NCBI GenBank assembly: GCA_963971405.1
Contig: OZ020485.1
Coordinates: 42,839,469-42,903,468 of the forward strand
DNA: 64,000 nucleotides
Source: Psococerastis gibbosa
Taxonomy: Eukaryota; Arthropoda; Insecta; Psocodea; Psocidae
Direction: 5' to 3'
Below the pieces are notes generated by a model, which worked only from the letters and a program-made list of their open reading frames with translations, did no database searches and was not told the DNA's origin. The position numbers were made by a program, and so were the translations under genes. Positions 19,148 to 31,157 of the stretch are shown here, one piece after another; position 1 is the stretch's first letter; every line of letters starts with the position of its first letter.

Positions 19148-22100
19148 TTATTGAGTAAGAGCAGCAAGGGCACGAACCAAACTGCCGTCGTGCTCACGTA
19201 GTGATCTTTCTGCCTTAGTTCTTGTAATTTCCAGTTCTCTTACCTGAAAGCAATTTAACATTCAAAAAGTAGTTCTAAGGTTATCATTGAAGGGGTTTTT
19301 ATTGGCGTATGCCCATTGAACCATGTCCCGCCAACGAACCCATCGGGTTTCGAACATTATTAGTATTGTTTCCGAATGAATTTCTAGCCTTTGGCAGACT
19401 GCTTCACTCTTAGATGCCAATCGGCACCGTTTACAAGTGCCAATGGTGAAGCTCAGAGATACACATGGTTACCATTGACACTGTAACAGGCGTTACTTCG
19501 TCAAAATCATGTACGTGAACGAGTCAATCTTAAGGTAACTGCGGGCCTACTATGTCATTTAGCATCAACTAATTCCTGGGGTTAAAAATGTAAACAAAAC
19601 AATTTTGAAATTAAAATTATTTTTTAATACATTTTTAATCCCAGGTTAAAATTACAAATAATCGTCATAGTAGGCTCACTGAAGTAGGTTAACTAACCTT
19701 CACTTACTTACTATTATTATTATTGTTCAAAAAACACATTTTATAGCATTCAGTTGCAGAGAAGCTTCCGCACCAACAGTAGAGCAACTTCACTTGGGCG
19801 ACGACACCGTGGCAAGAGTATGGAAAAGCAAATTTCTAGGAGTATGAATTGACTCAACGTTAAGCTGGAAAGTACATGTAGAAGAAGTAGTAAGGAAAAT
19901 GAGAAGAGGCTGCTTTGCCCTGCGCCAACTGGGTGGGATAATCTCGAAAACGGACCTGCGAATGGTTTACCACGCAATTGTTGAATCACACGTATCATAT
20001 GGCATAGTATGTTGGGGGCAATCAACATGGATGGATAAGGTGTTGAAGCAACAAAAGCGAGCTATAAGAATAATGGCTGGAAAATGTCAGAGACATCCAT
20101 GTCGGCCTCTATTTCAGGAACTCAAAATACTTACCGCTCCAAGTATATATGTACTGCGCAGTGCTACACTGGTTAGAGACCACCTAAATGAGTATCCTGC
20201 AAATAGGGATCGCCACAGTCCCCATAAAAGACATGCCGGAGACCTTTCAGTCACAGCAGCCAGGCTGACAGCCCGACAGCGCAGTCCACGAACCGCAGGC
20301 ATCCGCATATACAACGCTCTACCAGAAGCCATAAAACAGGAGCCTACGGCTAATGCTTTCAAGAAAGCACTAATTAATTTTTTGATGCAACGAAGATTGT
20401 ACAATCTGAAGGAACTTTGAAGCTACCTATATTTATTTATTTATTTATTTTTTATATTAGGACGCTACATGACTGTGCTCCATGTCTGATTATTATTGTT
20501 ATAATAACATGTAACAAAGATGGGCAAATACACTTTGATTGATTGATTGATTGATATTATTTTAAGGTACTTTTACTAGAAATTACTTGCATACTTTGGG
20601 GTCAAAAAATGAGGGATGGTAGAAAACGAATTCTTCGACGTTATAGCCTACATGATTTTTTATAATAGCCTACAGTGCGATAGTTAATAATAATAATCAA
20701 TGTGCAAAATATTTGGCAGTTTACACAAACCCGTGTAAACTTTATTTTCAAACGCGAACTGATACGCTACACGATATACACTGATACGACACCCTTACAT
20801 CAGCACTATAGGCAACAACTATCAGATACGATGTTAATTCTGCCATAGAGGTCAATACGTACCCAGTGGCCATCAGACTGGCTTCCCCCAATAAGGCGGG
20901 GTTCCCACCAACCTCTCATTGCAGAATGCACATACGTTGACGTGGTAGCAGATGTCATTCATAAAGGCGTGGTTTCCACCGAAAAACCTCTCATTGCAGA
21001 ATGCAAATGACATTGATTTTTGTTTTACTCTATGCCATAGTTAGAATTGATCTATGATCATGTAAAATCACAAACAAACAAACTAAAATTAAAAAATGGC
21101 GTCATGGGATATGTTAGGTACAAACATTTTAATAGACTTCTATAAAAAGAAAAATTCAGATTTCCGTCAATGTCGATTGCATTCTGCAATGAGAGGTCGG
21201 TGGAAGCCCCGCCTAACCATCAATAATAAACGCCGTACCATCAAACCAATGATAAACAAATGGCGAACTTCCTCTCGACAAGAGGGATGTTCAATAGACA
21301 ACGAATAGGCAAAACAAGGTTCACCTATGGCCATCTGATGCGTGGCGAATCAGCTCCTCTATGTGGTCACTGCAATGCCTATCTAACAATTGAACCCAGA
21401 TATAACCTACCGCCACCTCACACTCTACCCGATCTACTCGGCAATAGCACCATCGCCGAATCACAATCCGATTTCCTAAATGTATAAACCTTCATACGGG
21501 TACGGAGAATGGCGTATAAGACACAACGCTGAAATCGACGCCGCTCTCAACGGAGAAGACATAGTAAGGTTCATTAAAGCACAACGATTAAGGTGGCTGG
21601 GACACGTTGTAAGGATGTCTGAAGAACGCATGCCACGAAAAATGTACAAAGCAAGCATGACGGGAAGACGACTGCCAGGACGGCCAAGAAACCGCTGGAA
21701 GGACGAGTTAGAGAATGACCTTCGCGAGTTGGGAGTCTCCAGATGGTGGAGCGTTGTGCAAAACCGAGAAGAATGGAGGAGTGTTGTCGAGCAGGCCAAA
21801 GCCCACCAAGGGCTGTAGAGCCGGAAGAAGAAGAAGAAGAAGATAAACCTTCATACACAACTGTAACTTTGAATCAATCATCCCAACAATCAATTCCTTT
21901 ACCCACACCCTCAAGCAAAAAACATAGCAAAACTGTTTTAGACGGTCCCTTGGCAGCCTCGTTAAGTCCAGTGCAGTCCTGATAGCAGTTTGCCAAATCA
22001 TTAACACCACCTATCACAAACCCCCACCTAACGGCGCAAATGCCCGCACGCCTTTAAGTTTCCTCCCAACCAAAACTCGTAAACTTATCCTTTTGTAGTG

Positions 22101-23533
22101 CTGGAAAGGATCAGAAATTTTAGCTTTGCCCTTATCAGACTACTTACAATTAGATCGACGTCTTCTTTCTTTACAGCAACTTTAGCAAGTTCTCGTTCTC
22201 TCGCCATTTTGTCCTGTGCTTCTTTTGACCTTTTATCACCGATGAACTGCAACTCCTGTTAAGGTAAACAAGGTTAAGTGTGAAATGAGTCCGACTTTTC
22301 AATAATAATAAAAACACTATTCTGGATTCTAGTAAACTTTAATGTCGAAAGAAGAAGATACGCTAAATAAATCATCATCTGTACGGTTTTTAATTAGCTT
22401 AGCGTCCGTATGAACCAGTAGAGCCCAGTTAGTTTACAACAGGAGTGTGGGTTCATAAAAAACTGCACCTGGCATAACAAGTGTATTCAAATGGTTTGTA
22501 AATAGGTGAGTACGGTCAGGCCTGAACTTATTTTGAATTGCAACCCTGAAATTTTTAATTTCTATTGAAGGGGCGATGCTCCTTAGCTGAGGAAAAATGC
22601 GTGCAAGTGTCCTCTTTTTAGTTATACACTGACCGGAATTTATGACGTAAAGTACTTAATAGTTTATTAACAAGGAAACACTGACTTAGAATAGAATTTT
22701 GTTTTGTTAGTTTAGGTACCTCAGATAACTCAGAAGCAGTTACCAGTCCCAGTGGATATTTTTAAAACACCCCATGCTTAAGAGTGTACAGCCCGTAGGA
22801 AATTGGCAACCCGAAATTTATTACTTTTAATTTTTTATTTAATTAACTAAGCATGTTATTAAAGATTTGGCTCATCAAAGTTGTAGAAGACTACTTCATG
22901 CATCATATAACAAGGTATTTTTAGTTTTCGAAATTGTAGTTTTTTTATAAAATCGCTTTTACGTGAAAAGTTATTGTTTATAAAATATCTGCATGTTTAT
23001 GAAAAAACTACACTTTCGAAAATTAAAAATATCTTCTAATATGATGCATGAAGTAGTCTTCTACAACTTTGATGAGCCAAATCTTTAATAACATGCTTAG
23101 TTAATTAAATAAAAAATAAAAAGGAATAAATTTCGGGTTGCCAATTTCCTACGGGCTGTACACTCTTAACCTTATGGGTTTAAAGCGTCTACTAATAATA
23201 CATAGAATCTCATGTTGGTAATTGCTTACACACTGAATCGTTGAAAAACAGCAGAATAATAAAGGTGATCATGTAATATTTTTTTAAATTTTATCTGAGG
23301 GATTGGGGACCTAGTTTGCCAAAAAGATTAAGGCAACCGGCCAAGGTCTATGAGTGGATTAATCAGCGTCAACTTACGGAAACGTCGGCGGAAGAGGCAA
23401 TTTCTTTTTCTTCGGCATAGTCAGTAACTTTTTCTAAATCTGCAGCACCGCTGTCATGTTTTGCACTTTTCTTTTGAGCAACATCTTCCTTTTGAGTTTC
23501 ATCAGAATCTCCATTTATATCGTCATCGGCCAT
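19148..23533 (-). CDS. HYPK: HYPK, huntingtin-interacting protein K
   Basis: Small chaperone-like protein that binds the NatA N-terminal acetyltransferase and ribosomes, limiting aggregation of nascent chains. Three exons in phase on the minus strand: 23533-23378, 22255-22148, 19243-19148; 119 residues, close to the human length. It shows KHDSGAADLEKVTDYAEEKE, then GDKRSKEAQDKMARERELAK, and the UBA-like C-terminal domain VKKEDVDLIVRELEITRTKA followed by ERSLREHDG. A minus-strand AATAAA lies at 19017-19012. Intron 2 is filled by LINE and MITE fragments and intron 1 by a large fold-back element. Confidence 0.95.
19738..20555 (+). mobile_element. LINE reverse transcriptase C-terminal region with TGAT tail
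   Basis: Reads KMRRGCFALRQLGG, SHVSYGIVCWG, KQQKRAIRIMAG and, near the end, IRIYNALPEAIKQ, the thumb and C-terminal part of a CR1/jockey-like reverse transcriptase. One in-frame TGA lies upstream in the LGV-IDSTLSWK motif. It ends in (TGAT)n at 20537-20553. It is 5'-truncated and lies in HYPK intron 2. Confidence 0.8.
20895..21213. mobile_element. Family-A MITE, solitary, with partial end duplication
   Basis: Starts GGCGGGGTTCCCACCAAC, ends GGTCGGTGGAAGCCCCGCC, TAA on both sides. The cctctcattgcagaatgca end block occurs twice at the left. The core ggcgtcatgggatatgtta matches the inner layers at 6282, 7249, 46344 and 55779. Confidence 0.8.
21236..21490 (+). mobile_element. LINE post-RNase H fragment
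   Basis: Reads RQRIGKTRFTYGHLM and PLCGHCNAYLTIE, the zinc-knuckle region after RNase H. It is truncated on both sides. Confidence 0.7.
21490..21846 (+). mobile_element. LINE C-terminal fragment with (GAA)n tail
   Basis: Reads KAQRLRWLGHVVRM, GRPRNRWKDELENDLRELG and EEWRSVVEQAK, a typical C-terminal tail of endonuclease-reverse transcriptase elements, ending in (GAA)n. It is 5'-truncated. Confidence 0.8.
22782..23165. mobile_element. Large fold-back element with TTAA flanks (copy 1)
   Basis: 384 bases with arms of about 170 bases: GAGTGTACAGCCCGTAGGAA at the left and its complement at the right. TTAA stands at both ends. Related copy at 36566-36863. It lies in HYPK intron 1. The TTAA target suggests piggyBac-type mobilisation, though the ends do not begin CCC. 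Confidence 0.75.
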
Positions 23534-23599
23534 TTTGGGTACGGTAGGATTGGTGTAAAGGACGAAACTGAAAGCGCACAGCCTAATATGTAATAATGG

Positions 23600-25665
23600 C
23601 GTAAGTTACAGGTAATAATTGTGTGCGACAATAAGACTGCATCGTTTATAGTACATTAATTATCCAAAAACCTTAGGCGAAATTATTCACAACTAGAGCC
23701 GTAGCGTTAAAAATTAAACTGGCAAGAACGCAACGGCCAACTATGTCTCTTGGAAATAACATAAATAAAAACTCCGAATTTAATGACTGAAGGAATAATG
23801 AGATGGGGATTAAACATTTTACTGTCTAATCTGATTGATATATTCAACTTATGCAATATAAGCAGCTGCAAATGGTTCGGCTACGTTCACACAATGGTGC
23901 CGTATGTTCGCGGGTACCTACAATAACCCACCCTGAACCGAACACCCATGTCCGGAACAATTCAGGTTTGTTGCTCCTTTGTTCCGTAAAAAAAAAAAAA
24001 TACTTTTGACCGGACAAAAATTTGTGCAGTTTTTTGTTTGCTGAGAGAGATTTTTATTCGGCTTGAGCTGTGCACCCAATTTTGACACCTGCCATCTTCC
24101 GATTTTGGTTTCTTAAAAAAGGCTTTTAAAAAAATCAGGTTGTTATATTGAATTACATAGAGGAAAAATGGATTGATAATTGATATAGGATAAAAATATT
24201 TAAGCACCACACATAGGCCTAGTTACCATTAAAATAATAAAAATCTTACGTGGGTATTCAGTTTAGGGTGTGAGTCACTATTCCACCTAGCTAAAAAGGG
24301 TTTATGAGTCTTCATTGGCATTTATATTATTAGCAGTTAGCAAGAGGCAAGAGCTTGTTATCTGAGACAGGCAGGCGTTTTTTTTACAAGCAAGGTAGCT
24401 AGGTACAGAATTATGGTTACCTATCGTCTTAAAGATAATAATACTGTGCACATATATTTTATTGCTGTTTGTCGTAGCGGCCATAAAGATGAGAGAACCA
24501 TAAAAGAACATTTTGATCGCTAATGGCTATTGTATATTTTACTCCTGGCTCTACAGCTTCTTGGCCTGCTCTACAGTACAATCCACCAGTCATCTCGGTT
24601 TTATAGGCTATACTATAATCAGGGCGTAATATTCTATGATTATTAAAACGTTTCGTAATAAAAACTTACCTAACGCAACAACGTTTAAACAACTTTAAAA
24701 GCCACACCACACCAATATCTTTCTGTTATATTCCTCGCAGCTTTCAAAATGGCGAAATTTACACTGGATCCGGGATCGGGATCATGGTTGTTGTGTACAA
24801 ACCCAGTGTCACTAGTCAAGATGCGATTTTTTTGCAGACTATTCTCCCGCTAAAATTAATGTTTGGTGCCACCTGCCACGTTTTCTTTGATCAGTCAGAG
24901 GGGTAGATTTAATTTATTATTATATTTGCTACAATTATAATATTATACTAGCAGTATTTACTATAGGCTCCATTATAATTACATTATCTATCGTTGGCTG
25001 TGACCAGCCAATAGTTTCATACTTCTTAGGGGTAGCGGTAGGGCTTTAAAGAAGCCTCATTTTTAAATGTGCTAATGTCTATTTTACCAATTTTCTTTTG
25101 TTGGGGGTTTAATTATGTAAATACAATAATGTTTAGTCATCCATTATATTATCTAGATGACGTAGTCGAGGCTAATATGGCATTTTTATGTTGGTGTAAA
25201 AATTTAGACAAGTTTTCCAGAAGCATGGTAATTCGAATTGTAACTGCAGCAGCTGGTAAAACAAAAAAAAAGAAGGCGAATTAAATCAGTAAGGTAATAT
25301 TTTAATTTAGGCATGACAGTAAAAATGTTACCAAGTACCTAACTGTGATTAATTAATTTCCCTTGTATAAGCTATCTCCTATACAATTCAGAACTTGGGA
25401 CTTATGAAGTGAATGGAAGCAGTTTTCTAAAAGTATGGCCTACTATCGCCACTCTAAAACAACTTTTAACTAGGTTGGGAACAGTATTAAATTCTCTCAT
25501 CAAATAGCAATGCAGAATTAACTACAATAATACCTAATTATAATTAATAACTGTTCTAGAACTCCTTAGCACCTAGATAGTAATGTTTCCCTTAAATTCC
25601 ATTAGTAGTATCATAGTAGTAGCATCTCGTACAGTACAACCTAAAACTATACCTAACGTTCAAAA
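23600..25665. other. HYPK upstream intergenic sequence
   Basis: AT-rich and without long ORFs. A 71-codon ORF at 25069-25284 resembles nothing I know. I see no RNA gene or clear repeat. Confidence 0.35.
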
Positions 25666-25848
25666 TTGCTAGCCGTCAATAAATCGGAGTTCCTCCACTA
25701 CGCGCTTTTTGTACAAAATATTTTTTCACAGGAAATATCGTTTGTACAGCCGTCAAAAATATCCGTTACATCGGCAGAAATGTTCCTCTATATGACATGT
25801 CCACCCCCCACCCCTTCATCCATGGTATCCTACATTGTATATCTGCAC
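25666..25848 (+). repeat. Dispersed repeat family D, interrupted by Transib
   Basis: Shares cggagttcct, ggaaatatcgt, gccgtcaaaaatatc and gaaatg.ttcctct with 8383-8710 and 45893-46228. The Transib insertion begins directly after it. Confidence 0.5.
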
Positions 25849-25929
25849 CGTCGCACAGTGGGGTATTTGCCCGATTTAGCTGGCCAAAACTCAGAAAATC
25901 AAGCGATTTTCATGAAACTTGGTGGAAAG

Positions 25930-26185
25930 GTGGATCTTAGGTAGAAAAAAATTACAAAAAAATTTTGTTAAAAAAAATTCAAGATGGCGGCCAAAATCGA
26001 CCAAATTCTATATCTCAGCTTATTATGAATTAATTCAAGCCAAAATTCATATTTAGGTGCATCTTAGGTAGAAAAAAATTACAAAAAATTTTTGTTAAAA
26101 AAAATTCAAGATGGCGGCCAAAATCGGCAAAAGTCTATATCTCAGCTTATTATGGGCTAATTGAGGCCAAAATTCATATTTAGGT
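25930..26185. repeat. 127-bp tandem repeat, two units, inside Transib
   Basis: The unit atcttaggtagaaaaaaatt ... aagatggcggccaaaatcg ... ctatatctcagcttattatg occurs at 25934 and again at 26061. It is subterminal to the left Transib end. Confidence 0.85.
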
Positions 26186-26538
26186 GGAAATATATCATAT
26201 TAGTTGATATGCAAATTTTGACAGCCATAAATAAATTATTTATTTATTAAATAAATAAATAATCAAATATTTGGGTAGTCAAGATCAGCTTATAACCTGA
26301 ATCTAGCCTTTAAATTGGTCAAAATATTTTCGTTCGGTAGCCTATGTAGGCCTAGATATTGATTCATTAAATGCCAAAGGCAAACATTAAGTGGTACAAT
26401 ACAAGCAGGCTAAATACCCCGATAAGCTGGATTTAGGAAATTTAAAACATTAAACATTAAAACAGTGCCGATTTGTATATTGCAAAAAGTAGAGAGATCA
26501 GAGGCAACTTTCTGCTATTGGCTCCCTTTCCCCTTCAG

Positions 26539-29500
26539 TTATTCATCTGATTCTGATGAGCTGGCTGATTCCTCCTCTATAATTAGCATGTTAGTGCTCT
26601 CTTCTGATAATTTTTTGGATGGTCTTCTATGCAGCCGTGTATTGATGTATTCAAGAGACAGCAAGGGGTCTGAAGTTAGAAGCAGTCTGTTTAACACATC
26701 CTCATTTGTGGCTATGCGAGAACATTTTCGCGAATACCCCTTGCGGTACTTGCGGAGGCTTTTGTTCCGTGCTTCCGCTGCCTCCTCTGACAACTGGCCT
26801 AAAATTAAATCGAATAATTAATGAAAAATATATAATTATATAAACTATTGTAATAGGTATATAGAATACAGTACAATCACATCATTGAAAAAGTATAGGT
26901 TAGTAATTAAATTAAATACCAATAGGCAGAAGAGAGCTCTCGACTATTACAGGCCCGTGGACCAACAACTTGTGGAGGGTCGGTGTCATTGGGTACCATT
27001 GATAATTTGTCACGTATAATTCGGCAGTTTCCTTCGTATAAATTCCAAATTTTTCAACATCAATTTTCCTCGTAGAACACAATACCTCGATGATTACTTT
27101 GAGGCGTTGGATTAAGGATAAGTCAAACCCTGGAACAAATAAATAACAAGTTAATATAATATACTAGAGATAAATTGAGCATTTTATATAGGCCTATATA
27201 GCAATGTAATGTGTTTTCAAAAATAAACAGTAGGGTACCTACGTAGTATATGAACAGAGAGGAGGAAAATATTTCTTCATTCGACTCACCTGTTATATCA
27301 TGCGCTTTTTCTGGACTCTCAAAGAATCTTCGTGATGTATTGCCATCGTTGGTATTGCCTGCCCCTGCTTTTGGCACGTCCACAATTAGGCCCAGTTCCG
27401 TTTTGAATCTGCGTTGAATTTCCTTTTTTCTTTCTTTCATTATTCTTTTCCCTTCTACGTCTTTTTTCGGCACCTTCCACTTTTTCAATGGCAGCTTGTA
27501 CGAAATTTTTAAAATGCTTTCCATTAGTCTTATTCTAGCGTGCAAAGTGGATAACCCAAACTTCAGGCTCTCCTCATTTACCTTTCGCGATATCGTCAGA
27601 TCATTGAAAGTGTTCATGTTACCTCCACAAATGTAACATGCCATAGTGGATCTTGTGTCAGTAGCAGCATTACACACCTTTCCGTCAACCATTGTGGGTA
27701 ACATAATTACTTTAATTTTGTATGTCTTATCAAAGACATTCAAAGTTACATTATTGAAACCTGTCAGCGAATCTTCAATATGCTGCATCTCTTCTTGTGT
27801 CCCTTCGGCAGTTTCTTTTTTGAAATGAATTCTTATAGGCCTACACAATCGCGGAGAAGAAGGCAGAGGATTCACCCAGATCGGTAGTCCTGTCTGAGTC
27901 GAGACGAGTTTCAATGGCACCATGGAACTTTGGAAAACTGCTGAATCAGAAGCATTTACTTCGTCCTTGAAGACCTGCTTGTATTCTGCCTGCTGACTCC
28001 CATCACAGCCCCATTTCGAAATTAATGTGAGCTCGCGTTCTTCTGGCATTTCCGGTAAAGCTATCAATAGCCTGTGCGTCGTCAGCTTTAGAAGTTCTTT
28101 TAAGTCCACTTCCGCCTTTGTTTCAGTTATGGTTACAGCTTCTGGAGCCGGGTAGCATTTCCTCTTTTCTCGTTGGACAATACTGTACGAAGGGTACAAT
28201 TTTTTATTTGTGCCTGTGCCTCTAACGATATTATACTGATTTCTAGTTAGATCTGCGTCCACGATCATTCCGAGTGCCTCTTTCGCAGTAAGTGTGTTTT
28301 TCACCAAGCTGCTGTGCCGGTCCTCTTCTATTACCATCTTAATTTTCTTCACTTTTGAAGGAGAACCCATCAAGCCATCCATTACTGAAGCTGCTTGCCT
28401 CTTCCCCTTTCTATATATCTTAGAACGAGCAGCAAGAAGCAGTTCTTGGGAATCAACTTCCTCCACAATTTTTTTCACCCTCCTTCTTTTTGTCCGACCC
28501 GAACTAGAAGCGAAGTCCGCATTTGGCCGTCCCGGCTTTACCTCTGTACCTCCCTCGTGCCATACCAGTTCCAACCACTGGCGGTGTTTTTCTACGAAAC
28601 GATTATCCATATAGTTACAACACTTTCTTCTCTCGTTCAGCTTGGATTTCAATCTAATGAATTTCCCTAATAAAGAACGTGGCACGCTTTCTTTAAAATT
28701 GTTGCATTTTTCGTCGAAATTCGTCCCACTGTTGGTCATTATCTTACAATAAATGTCTTTGTGACTGATTTTGGACGACCAAAATCGCATTTCTGCAAGA
28801 AAAAAATTAATAATTAGTAAACGCCAAGGAAATTTGGGCCTATGTACAATAGAGGCATTGCCACGCCCTCTAGCAGGGTTTACCTATAGCTGACAGCAGA
28901 CAACAGCGCGCCGGGGCGCACTGCGTCTCCACCACTTTAATTAGTTCAACTTCAGTCACACAGATGGCCAACTCATCGTTCTTTTTCCAATAAATAAACA
29001 ATAGGCTATTAATTATGCGATACATTGAAATAATATTTGTTTAGGAAGCGTAATTGCAACATTTAGCCTACATGTGCTGTGATGTAAGCATAAAAGTTAT
29101 ACTCAGTACCTAGTAGGTGAAATGTTTTGCTATTAACTTCCATGCATTATTATTCAATTATAAAATTAAATGTGTGCTTAATTTAGTATTCTACAGTAAA
29201 TACTACCTTCATTTTGGTTTCAGGGTTCATCACTAAAGTATTGAGCCTACATTATCTTACAGGAACACATTACAGTATATCTGCCTACTAATATAATGTA
29301 GGTTGCAGACCAGACTTTCAGTGAATATTGTAGGAAAAGGGGGACGAACGGGGACGAGATTTCTACTAATCCTTCATCTCAATAAGTCAAACTATACACA
29401 GTAATAAGAGATAGCCCGGGATCGGGTGGGGCTCTTGACATATTCCTAGTTTGAAAAGCCAAAAAAATTGCAATTTAGCAAAAGTTGTCACTTTCATCAG

Positions 29501-29582
29501 CAATTTAAACCCAATTAAATAGCATGAAACTAAACAAACATAATATTAAAATGTTCTACTAACCTTCTTTGTCCAAATCCAT
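26539..29582 (-). CDS. RAG1-core-like Transib transposase, intact
   Basis: DDE recombinase that should nick at CACAGTG ends and make hairpins, as RAG1 does. Four exons in phase on the minus strand: 29582-29564, 28792-27290, 27129-26920, 26798-26539; 663 residues, no breaks. Catalytic residues align with mouse RAG1 D600, D708 and E962: D270 in KWGCDGSQQAEY, D376 in TMVDGKVCN and E586 in SEEAAEARNK. D270 to D376 is 106 residues, against 108 in RAG1. PSSPRLCRPIRIHFKKET matches the RAG1 PKPNSELCCKPL region. CYIC (392-395) and the pair H560/H565 in LHKLLVH match the zinc site. NDGNTSRRFF matches MNGNFARKL. A KPGRP motif plus basic KRRR near residue 95 recalls the RAG1 nonamer-binding GGRPR. No RING finger. 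The C-terminal tail is acidic. Confidence 0.93.
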
Positions 29583-29856
29583 AACGGGGTTAAAGTCAAA
29601 CAGAGCTTACAAAATTAAAAATAACACAAATTTGGCTGTGCTGAGTGTTGCGTAAAAAATGCTCACAAAAACAAACAAATAGCCACTTTGGCAACGTAAT
29701 AGCAAAAAAACCGCGTTATATTTTGCCGCCAATCTTTTAAATTAAAAAACTTTGAAGTTTTTTAAATAAAATTAGCCTATATTGATTCAACTTTGTTACA
29801 TTTTGCAAAAATCACTTTTGGCCAGCTAAATCGGGCAAATACCCCACTGTGCGTCG

Positions 29857-30262
29857 TTTCCATTCCTCGTCATTTGTTGGCAGATGTTGTTGATAGTAGC
29901 ATGTAATGCTAATTACCAATAATCCATCGATCACAGTAAAGTTGATTTAGTGGTACCACAAAAACCGTGCAATTAACGATTCCGCATAATTTTAATCAAA
30001 GCACTCCTGAAGGCGTCCAACTTGTCGATCGATCGATCGTGGAGCTTTGGCCACATCTCACTTGAGATCAACATGTACAACTTTCTGGTTCTTCCAATGG
30101 AATTTCTTCAAATTCAAATGCTTCGTTAAGTAAACCGACCTGAAAATAAGATATAGTTAAAAATCGCTTAATTACTGTATTATATGGTAGGCAAGGCCGT
30201 AGCCAAGGGGGGGGGGGGTTCTAAAAAAATCCTGGCTACGGCCTTGATGGTAGGTAGGTATA
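29857..30262. other. Flank right of Transib with a short poly-G hairpin
   Basis: Mostly featureless. At 30189-30247, aaggccgtagcca and its complement enclose a G-run. Confidence 0.4.
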
Positions 30263-31157
30263 CAGGGTGATTCACACCTCCCGTCTACACCCCATATTTC
30301 GGTTATTATGAGGAATTTGGAGATAGGATAAAAATTTTTCGTGTAGGTGACTTTATATAAGACGTGCGCCAGGTATCAATGGAAGCTCTTGAAGCGGTCT
30401 CTCAATTGACATAACAAATTATGAGTCTGGTGGTTTGGGACTAATTAGTTTTGTACCTTAAATGAATATTGACTTTTTGCTTTCCAATTTATACGTAGTA
30501 TAAGGAAAGCTTTGTGATGGTCGAAATTTTCGATTCCGAGATTTCAACGGACTTGAGGTCCCAGGAACCGAAAAAAGTGGTTTTTACGAAATGTCTGTCT
30601 GTCTCTCTGTATGTCTGTCTGTCTGTGCGTCGATTTCCGGGCAAACTACTCGGCCGATTTTGATGAAATTCGGCATGTAGGTTCACAAAAATCATACCTC
30701 GGGAAGATATTTGGGGCCAACTCAATGTCGGGGGGTTTTATTCTCAAAAAATTCCAAAAAAACGTCTAAAAAAATTATTTCCCAAAAACGGCTCCAACGA
30801 TTTCTTTTAAATTCACATATATGTATGTATATATATACGTATATTGTAGTTGTTATTAATGTTGATAAAATGCGGGGGGTCACTTGCCCCTTGATAGTTT
30901 GCTTCTGGGGGTAAAAAAATAAAAATAACTAAATTTTAATGGTAAATTAATAATAAATAATATTTCTGCAAAACCATTCCATCGATGATTTCTACCTTCA
31001 GGCATGTTTTAGGTGTTAAATTGAGTAACGAAACCGGACAGGTTGCTTTCCCAGAAAAGTATTTGGTTTTGTACAAAAAAAATTTTTTTTAAAAAATGAT
31101 GGAAAATTCACGCTCAAATGCATTGGGTGCCCTGCCAGTATTGCTCTGTGGTAATGT

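Larger units (their letters stand above)
25854..29851 (-). mobile_element. Complete Transib DNA transposon
   Basis: 3998 bases flanked by a perfect 5-bp duplication CGTCG (25849-25853 and 29852-29856). The termini are perfect 36-bp inverted repeats starting CACAGTGGGGTATTTGCCCG and ending CCAAAA. Transib elements are the DNA transposons from which RAG1 and the V(D)J signal sequences descend. They make 5-bp GC-rich duplications and start with CACARTG, as seen here. Inside is an unbroken four-exon transposase gene on the minus strand. Two 127-base tandem units lie near the left end. No RAG2-like (kelch) gene is visible. The perfect duplication and identical ends argue for a recent insertion. 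Confidence 0.95.

Noticed and set aside
26465-26821. Plus-strand ORF of 118 codons
   Set aside because: It is the antisense shadow of the last exon of the Transib transposase.
28793-29563. A RAG2-like partner gene in the large first intron or flanks of Transib
   Set aside because: No kelch-type frame or long ORF is present in the element beyond the transposase.
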